A stretch of DNA of 40,504 nt, from positions 1 to 40,504 of the forward strand of contig JANXTU010000499.1 in assembly GCA_025352235.1 (NCBI GenBank), read 5' to 3'. The notes below the pieces were generated by a model. That model made no database searches, was not told the origin of the DNA, and was given only the letters and a program-made list of their open reading frames with translations. Both the position numbers and the translations under genes were made by a program. The DNA comes from Fimbriiglobus sp. Its GTDB lineage: Bacteria; Planctomycetota; Planctomycetia; Gemmatales; Gemmataceae. This document shows, piece after piece, positions 35,687 to 40,504 of the stretch; position 1 is the first letter of the stretch; every line of letters begins with the position of its first letter.

Positions 35687-37024
35687 ATGAACATGACCTC
35701 ACGTTCCCTCACGCGTCGGGACTTTTTCTCATGGGGTGGGCTGACCTTGAGCGCGATCTCCCCCTTGGGGTTGTCGCTCTCCGAGGTGCTCGCCCGCGAG
35801 TCGGTGGGACGGAGCAAGAAGCAGATCAACGTCATCTTCCTGTTCCTGCAAGGCGGCGCCAGTCACATCGACATGTACGATATGAAGCCGGACGCGCCGG
35901 ACGACATCCGCGGGAAGTACTCCCCCGCCGCGACCAATCTGGCCGGGTTGCAACTGAGTGACCAGTTGCCGAAGCTCCGCGCCTGCGCCGACAAGTTCTC
36001 CCTGATTCGCTCGATGTACACCGCCAAACCCGTCGATCACGGCGAAGGCGACGTCCACATCATGTGCGGTAGCCCGGTCGATAAAAACCTCCAGGCCCCC
36101 GGCATCGGCGCGGTTCTGAGCATGCAGCAAAAGCTGGATTCCCGATTCCTCCCGTTCGTGCACATGGGGAACATGAAGCACCCCTCCTACAGCGCCCCTG
36201 GGTACGGCGGGTTCCTCGGTCACCAATATGATCCATATGTGCTCACTCAGGATCCGAATTCGCCGAACTTCGCGGTGCGGGAATTCGAGCCGGACCCCGA
36301 TGTTGATTTGAGCCGACTCTCTGGGCGCAAGACGCTGCTCCGCTCACTGGATCGTTACCAAGCCGAGCGAGAGAGTGCACCCGAATCGGTTCGCGCACGA
36401 GACACCTTTCGCGAACACGCCTTTCAACTGGCGACATCGCAGAAGGCCAAAGAGGCGTTCGATCTGTCGCAAGAATCGACCAAGGTCCGCGACACGTACG
36501 GACGCAACCGGGTGGGACAGGGCATGCTCCTGGCCCGCCGATTGATCGAGGCCGGTGTGCGATTCGTGACGATCCAGGGTTACGTGGACACTGGCATCTA
36601 CGCCTGGGATCACCACTGGGGGATCTTCGGACATCTCGACAGGCAATTGCCGATCTACGATCAGTGCTATTCCGCCCTGTTGAACGACCTCGACGATCGC
36701 GGCTTACTTGAGACCACGCTCGTCATCACGGCGGGTGAATTCGGGCGTACCCCGAAACTGAACAAGGACAAACAGGGGCCTGGGCGCGACCACTGGTCGA
36801 ACTGCTTCAGTCTCACGATGGGCGGGGGTGGGGTGAAGACGGGTATCGTAATCGGTGCCAGTGATCGCCTCGGAGCGATGCCCAAAGAACGCCCCGTGTC
36901 CGTCGCAGATTTCGTCGCCACGGTCTATCACGCCTTGGGGCTCGATCCACATGCGGAATTTGTGGCGCAAGGTCGGCCGATGAAAATGCTTCCCAAGGGC
37001 AACGCCGTCCGCGAATTGCTCTAA
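35687..37024 (+). CDS. DUF1501 protein with Tat signal
   Basis: A 445-residue protein of the DUF1501 family, a branch of the alkaline phosphatase/sulfatase superfamily very abundant in planctomycetes. The N-terminus SRSLTRRDFFSWGGLTLSAI is a twin-arginine export signal. INVIFLFLQGGASHIDMYDM has the family's GGxSHxD box, and later MYTAKPVDHGEGDVHIMCGS and VITAGEFGRTPKLNKDKQGPG follow with the RD-HW stretch. The function is not established; it usually pairs with a DUF1549/DUF1553 cytochrome protein, which is absent here. The start is uncertain: ATG 35687 or 35693, or an upstream GTG at 35648. It lies within the sulfatase block, 15 bp before the second sulfatase. Confidence 0.88.
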   Translation: MNMTSRSLTRRDFFSWGGLTLSAISPLGLSLSEVLARESVGRSKKQINVIFLFLQGGASHIDMYDMKPDAPDDIRGKYSPAATNLAGLQLSDQLPKLRACADKFSLIRSMYTAKPVDHGEGDVHIMCGSPVDKNLQAPGIGAVLSMQQKLDSRFLPFVHMGNMKHPSYSAPGYGGFLGHQYDPYVLTQDPNSPNFAVREFEPDPDVDLSRLSGRKTLLRSLDRYQAERESAPESVRARDTFREHAFQLATSQKAKEAFDLSQESTKVRDTYGRNRVGQGMLLARRLIEAGVRFVTIQGYVDTGIYAWDHHWGIFGHLDRQLPIYDQCYSALLNDLDDRGLLETTLVITAGEFGRTPKLNKDKQGPGRDHWSNCFSLTMGGGGVKTGIVIGASDRLGAMPKERPVSVADFVATVYHALGLDPHAEFVAQGRPMKMLPKGNAVRELL

Positions 37025-37039
37025 CACCGAGGGCTTCGT

Positions 37040-38485
37040 GTGGTCCGCTCCCTCTCCATTTTGGCCTCGCTATTTTTCCTCTCCCTCGGCGCTGCGGTCT
37101 CCGCGGAGCCGATCGCAGGCAAGAAACCGAACATTGTGTTCATTCTCACCGACGATCAGGGGTACGGGGATATCTCTGCTCATGGGAACCCGATTCTCAA
37201 GACTCCGAATCTCGACCGGCTCCACGCGGAAGGTGTCCGTTTCACCGACTTCCACGTCAGCCCCACTTGTTCGCCCACGCGCTCCGCGCTGCTCACCGGC
37301 AGGCACGAATTTAAGAACGGCGTTACCCATACGATTCACGAGCGGGAACGCCTGACTCCGAAGGCGACGACGCTCGCTCAGATTCTGAAAACCTCCGGCT
37401 ACACGACCGGCATCTTCGGCAAGTGGCATCTCGGCGACGAACCGGATCGCTGGCCGAGCCGGCGCGGATTCGACGAGATGTTCATCCACGGCTGCGGCGG
37501 TATCGGCCAGAGCTACCCCGGCAGTTGCGGCGACGTTCCGGGCAATACGTATTTCGACCCGACCCTATTGCACAACGAGAAATTCGAGAAAACCAAGGGC
37601 TACTGCACCGACGTGTTCTTCGCCCGAGCGACGACGTGGATCGAGTCGATGAAGGGGAAGGATAAACCGTTCTTCTGCTACATCCCCACGAATGCCCCGC
37701 ACGCCCCGCTGACAGTCCGCGCGGAAGACGAAGCCAGGTATAAGGATAAAGTGAAGTCGCGGGACGTCGCTAAGTTCTTCGGCATGATCGCGAACATCGA
37801 TGACAACGTCGGCAAACTGCTGGACAAGCTGAACGAGTGGGGCCTGCAGAAGGACACACTCGTGATTTTCATGAACGACAACGGTGGCACCGCGGGTGTG
37901 GAGGTCTTCAACGCCGGGATGCGCGGCCAGAAGGTGACGCCGTGGCTCGGCGGCACGCGCGCCGCATCCTTCTGGCGCTGGCCCGGAACCCTTAAGCCGG
38001 CCGACTGCAACCGGCTGGCCGCCCACATCGACTTCCTCCCGACTCTCGCCGAAATCGCCGGTGCGAAACTCAGCGACGATGTGACGAAGCAGGTCGAGGG
38101 GCGAAGTTTGGTGCCGCTACTCCGAGATCCCAAGGCGGAATGGGCCGAACGGACGCTCTTCACCCATATCGGCCGATGGCCGAAAGGGGCCAAGCCCGAC
38201 GATCATAAATACGCCGGGTGCAGCGTGCGGACGCCGCGCTGGCACTTGGTTTCCGTAGAAAAAGGGAAGCAGCGCTGGCAACTGTTCGACGTGACGGCCG
38301 ACCCCGGCGAGAAGACGGATGTGTCGGGAACGCACCCCGAGGTCGTGAAGCAACTCAATGCCGAGTACGACGACTGGTGGGCAACTCTGCCGCCGCACTT
38401 CGTGAATGAAGATGCGATCTCGCCGAAGGAGAATCCGTTCAAGGAACTCTACTGGAAGCAATTCGGCAAACCGAAGCAAGAGTGA
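37040..38485 (+). CDS. Type I sulfatase, exported
   Basis: A 481-residue sulfatase starting at GTG 37040 with a signal peptide (SILASLFFLSLGAAVSAEPI). PNIVFILTDDQGYGDISAHG carries the metal Asp pair (38-39). The maturation motif is C77-S-P-T-R81 in SPTCSPTRSALLTGRH. FGKWHLGDEPD, IPTNAPHAPLTV and FMNDNGGTAG supply the remaining active-site residues. It resembles the other sulfatase at 32649 in overall plan, but is shorter and not a recent duplicate. Its stop overlaps the GTG of the formylglycine-generating enzyme gene by 4 bp (GTGA), so sulfatase and maturation enzyme are translationally coupled. Confidence 0.94.
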   Translation: MVRSLSILASLFFLSLGAAVSAEPIAGKKPNIVFILTDDQGYGDISAHGNPILKTPNLDRLHAEGVRFTDFHVSPTCSPTRSALLTGRHEFKNGVTHTIHERERLTPKATTLAQILKTSGYTTGIFGKWHLGDEPDRWPSRRGFDEMFIHGCGGIGQSYPGSCGDVPGNTYFDPTLLHNEKFEKTKGYCTDVFFARATTWIESMKGKDKPFFCYIPTNAPHAPLTVRAEDEARYKDKVKSRDVAKFFGMIANIDDNVGKLLDKLNEWGLQKDTLVIFMNDNGGTAGVEVFNAGMRGQKVTPWLGGTRAASFWRWPGTLKPADCNRLAAHIDFLPTLAEIAGAKLSDDVTKQVEGRSLVPLLRDPKAEWAERTLFTHIGRWPKGAKPDDHKYAGCSVRTPRWHLVSVEKGKQRWQLFDVTADPGEKTDVSGTHPEVVKQLNAEYDDWWATLPPHFVNEDAISPKENPFKELYWKQFGKPKQE

Positions 38486-39540
38486 TTCCCACCATGGATT
38501 CCAGACGTTCCAAGCGAGTGGCCTCGTACCTTCCGTTCATCCTCGGTGGCGTGGCGGTCGGTTTGGTCGTTGTGCTCTTTTCGATTTCAAACTCGAAAGG
38601 CCCGTCGGAATTCGATCCACTCGTGGAAACCGACGGGACACCCCCCGAAATGGTGGGTATCCCGGCCGGTACCTTCACGATGGGCTCCGATGAAGGCACT
38701 TTAGATGAGCGGCCAGCTCATGATGTAACATTGAACGCGTTTCGGATGGACGCGACCGAAGTCACCAACGCGCAATTCGCGGCATTTGTGAAAGCGACCG
38801 GCTACATCACCATCGCGGAGCGCACGCCCGATCCGGCGACCTACCCGAACGCACCACCGGAGCGAGTGGTGCCGGGTTCGGCCGTGTTCGTGCCGACTCC
38901 GGTTCAACCCGCGGAGCTCCCACCTGGAATGTTGCCCGACTGGTGGCAATTCCGAGCCGGGGCCAATTGGAAACATCCGGGCGGGGCGAGCCGCCATTTG
39001 AAGGGGAAGATGTCGCACCCGGTTTGCCACATCGCCTGGGAAGACGCGGCAGCCTACGCCCGCTGGGCGAGGAAACGCTTGCCGACCGAGGCCGAGTGGG
39101 AGTATGCGGCCCGTGGGGGACTAGCCCAGCAGGAATTTTGCTGGGGTCGTGCCAAGCAGGGCGAGAACGGCCTCTGGCAGGCGAATACGTTCCAGGGCAC
39201 CTTTCCTTCGTTTGATAGTGGTGTCGACGGCTTCGTCGGCACTGCACCGGTGAAATCGTTTCCTGCCAACGGTTACGGGCTCTTCGACATGAGCGGGAAC
39301 GTTTGGGAATGGTGCTCAGATTGGTATCGCTCGGATTACTACCGCGCGTCTCCAGCTCGGAATCCGACTGGTCCGACGGCCGGCGAACTCGACGGCGGTC
39401 AACCCCAGCGAGTCCGCCGGGGTGGGTCGTATCTCTGTGCCGAAGGGTATTGCCGGCGCTATCTCCCTTCGGCTCGGGATAAGAATCCCGAAGACAGCAG
39501 TGCCTGCCACACCGGTTTTCGGTGCGTGGCCGACGAATAG
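38482..39540 (+). CDS. Formylglycine-generating enzyme (sulfatase maturation), membrane-anchored
   Basis: A 352-residue protein that should oxidise the Cys in CxPxR of sulfatases to formylglycine. An N-terminal membrane helix (SYLPFILGGVAVGLVVVLFS) anchors it facing outward. The FGE-sulfatase fold begins MVGIPAGTFTMGSDEGTLDE and continues DATEVTNAQFAAFVKATGY, CHIAWEDAAAYARWARKRLP and MSGNVWEWCSDWY. The active-site pair C319-x4-C324 in GGSYLCAEGYCRRYLPSA, with DSSACHTGFRCVAD, matches the copper-binding cysteines of the aerobic SUMF1-type enzyme; most FGE-sulfatase domain proteins lack this pair. The GTG start overlaps the sulfatase stop; an ATG at 38494 is an alternative. Confidence 0.92.
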   Translation: MIPTMDSRRSKRVASYLPFILGGVAVGLVVVLFSISNSKGPSEFDPLVETDGTPPEMVGIPAGTFTMGSDEGTLDERPAHDVTLNAFRMDATEVTNAQFAAFVKATGYITIAERTPDPATYPNAPPERVVPGSAVFVPTPVQPAELPPGMLPDWWQFRAGANWKHPGGASRHLKGKMSHPVCHIAWEDAAAYARWARKRLPTEAEWEYAARGGLAQQEFCWGRAKQGENGLWQANTFQGTFPSFDSGVDGFVGTAPVKSFPANGYGLFDMSGNVWEWCSDWYRSDYYRASPARNPTGPTAGELDGGQPQRVRRGGSYLCAEGYCRRYLPSARDKNPEDSSACHTGFRCVADE

Positions 39541-39585
39541 ATGGGGTTCACTCCGTGTCCGCTAAACGTGGGGAAGGCGGACTCC

Positions 39586-39614
39586 GGGTTTCGTGGAAGT
39601 CTTCCACGAAACCC
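39586..39614 (+). terminator. Likely terminator of the sulfatase cluster
   Basis: A perfect 13-bp stem with arm GGGTTTCGTGGAA (39586-39598), loop GTC, and its complement at 39602-39614, 45 bp after the FGE stop. Only a short CGTTTGG follows, so the U-run is weak. Confidence 0.55.
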
Positions 39615-39680
39615 CGTTTGGAGAACCGCGCCCGAAACTGATCGGGCTAAGGGTGAAACCCTTCGGTTGCCAGGGGTTCA

Positions 39681-39735
39681 GAGCAAAGGCCTGGCCCGGA
39701 TTTGAACCGGGGATGACGGTTTTGCAAACCGTCAA
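39681..39735 (-). other. tRNA-Cys(GCA) 3'-half fragment, right copy (putative att site)
   Basis: Minus strand: a full anticodon arm (ACGGT, loop TTGCAAA with anticodon GCA, ACCGT), then the variable bases, a T arm CCCGG-TTCAAAT-CCGGG, acceptor strand CCAGGCC and discriminator T. The acceptor 5' strand and D arm are missing; the sequence upstream of the anticodon arm does not resemble a D arm. The first 45 bp match 27321-27365 with two differences. An encoded CCA is absent. Confidence 0.82.
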
Positions 39736-39764
39736 ACGGCAATTCTATCAATGCATCGCTTTTT

Positions 39765-39802
39765 CGTCCCCACCAGTCCCAATACGTCCCCACCAGTCCC
39801 AA
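39765..39802. repeat. 18-bp tandem direct repeat
   Basis: CGTCCCCACCAGTCCCAA at 39765-39782 and again at 39785-39802, period 20. A looser CGTCCCCATC echo lies near 39875. The array sits 40 bp from the tRNA-Cys fragment. Confidence 0.8.
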
Positions 39803-40063
39803 GTGGCTGAATTTCTAGGCGTCGCAACGGTCAAACGACATGGGAAAAATCGCCAAGTTTGTCCGCAGTCGTCCCCATCCGTCCCCATCTGTCCACAAAA
39901 TAATGCAACCCGGCGTGCAACCAAAACAACATCGGGATGGCTGCTCTCGTGCGTGTCGAAAGTGGTCGTGAGAAAATCGGGTGGAACGGCTGAATTCGTC
40001 TTCCGAAGCCGCAGGGGAAAGGCGGCGGTGCCCGCGATTGTCATGGAGTGGTAAGGCCGGAGA

Positions 40064-40504
40064 CTAATCCTTTCGGTCAGGGTGCGGCTCCGGGACATAC
40101 GATTTCGGGGGGGCATTTCGGATAGCCCACTGCTCGCTCGGACGGATGTAGGTGTTGAACGCTTCGAGCAGATTTGCACGCCATTCGAGGTGTAGATCTT
40201 CTGGCACGCTCTCCCGAGTGTCGAGGTGCCTTTCCCCATCGAATGCTTGAACTTCACTGTGGGGGTAGTCGTTTTCTAGTGGAGCGTGTTGGACACGGTA
40301 GGAGAACAGGGGTCCGCCATCCAGTTGATACGTAATCGGAATGTGCCGAACGAGTACTCCGATAACTCCCCAATTCTTCCGGAAAATGTTGGCGTGTAGG
40401 TCGAGCCTCAGCCACTCCGGGTGACCGAGGGAACTGCGCGCCATTGAAATATCAGGCAGAATAATCGCATCAAGGGGAATCGGCGCGTCGGCCGAAGGCC
40501 AGAT
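40064..40504 (-). CDS. Hypothetical protein, partial at the right edge
   Basis: The frame is open from the right edge of the window to a stop at 40064, giving at least 146 residues; an internal ATG at 40444 could also be the start. The sequence (DAIILPDISMARSSLGHPEW, then RVQHAPLENDYPHSEVQAFD and HLEWRANLLEAFNTYIRPSE) is soluble and polar, without a signal or membrane segment. I do not recognise the family. The composition is less GC-rich than the core genes to the left of 27 kb. It is on the far side of the second tRNA fragment, so it may belong to a further island segment. Confidence 0.55.
   Translation of the reverse strand: MWPSADAPIPLDAIILPDISMARSSLGHPEWLRLDLHANIFRKNWGVIGVLVRHIPITYQLDGGPLFSYRVQHAPLENDYPHSEVQAFDGERHLDTRESVPEDLHLEWRANLLEAFNTYIRPSEQWAIRNAPPKSYVPEPHPDRKD

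Larger units (their letters stand above)
39541..40063. other. 523-bp region without a supported gene
   Basis: It holds, in order, the 13-bp hairpin, the tRNA-Cys fragment and the 18-bp direct repeats, then about 260 bp in which open frames on both strands show no recognisable protein. This could be decayed coding sequence of an integrase or other island gene, but I found no catalytic motif to support that. Confidence 0.5.

Noticed and set aside
39681-39735. Intact tRNA-Cys gene
   Set aside because: Only the anticodon arm to the 3' end is present. The sequence where the D arm and acceptor 5' strand should be does not fit a tRNA, so it is a fragment.
39593-40054. Plus-strand frame of 153 codons over the tRNA fragment and repeats
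   Set aside because: It translates the tRNA fragment and the tandem repeats and shows no protein-like conservation pattern or ribosome-binding site.
39748-40257. Minus-strand frame that might be a decayed integrase next to the tRNA fragment
   Set aside because: No tyrosine-recombinase R-H-x-x-R or catalytic Tyr segment could be found in any frame; left as an unassigned region.

Overview
The window looks like a chromosome segment from a planctomycete, most likely of the Gemmataceae. The GC content is high. The genes include a TIGR03000-type protein, a secreted protein carrying the N-terminal LExLExRxNPS motif, a DUF1501 protein, several sulfatases with a formylglycine-generating enzyme, sialate-O-acetylesterase-like proteins, a SPINDLY-type TPR glycosyltransferase and PA14/propeller proteins. 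The genus is inferred from gene content only.

Layout. 1-6 kb: the end of a TIGR03000 protein, a tightly overlapping minus-strand glycosyltransferase operon, a HEAT/propeller secreted protein and a GT-C membrane glycosyltransferase. 6-9 kb: housekeeping genes lipA, tmk and holB. 9-12.7 kb: an SDR reductase translationally coupled to a large secreted PA14/propeller protein, a 38-bp perfect inverted repeat, and a single-HKD phospholipase D-like protein. 12.8-15 kb: cysA followed by a DUF433/DUF5615 toxin-antitoxin pair lying between two copies of the cysA 3' end. 15-24 kb: a DinG-type helicase, monocistronic zinc-type rpsR with a clear promoter and terminator, a second copy of the inverted-repeat element, a TPR/GT41 glycosyltransferase, a membrane protein and a 1064-residue glycoside-hydrolase-like protein. 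24-27.2 kb: hemW, an envelope protein and guaB, all on the minus strand.

27.3-39.7 kb: this segment is bounded by 45-bp direct repeats (two mismatches) that are the 3' half of a tRNA-Cys(GCA) gene, so it looks like an integrated genomic island. Its left edge holds broken genes: a truncated cytochrome c and a frameshifted remnant. Next comes a thioredoxin-like gene interrupted by one in-frame UGA that is followed by a SECIS-like hairpin, making it a candidate selenoprotein. The rest is a plus-strand block of two SASA-type esterases, two sulfatases with CxPxR maturation motifs, a DUF1501 protein and an aerobic formylglycine-generating enzyme with its CxxxxC pair. Together this reads as a self-sufficient cluster for deacetylating and desulfating a sulfated glycan, carrying its own sulfatase-maturation enzyme.

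39.7-40.5 kb: short direct repeats next to the second tRNA fragment and an unrecognised gene running off the right edge. No intact tRNA, rRNA, CRISPR array, transposase or integrase was found. All calls are from reading the sequence; no database search was possible.
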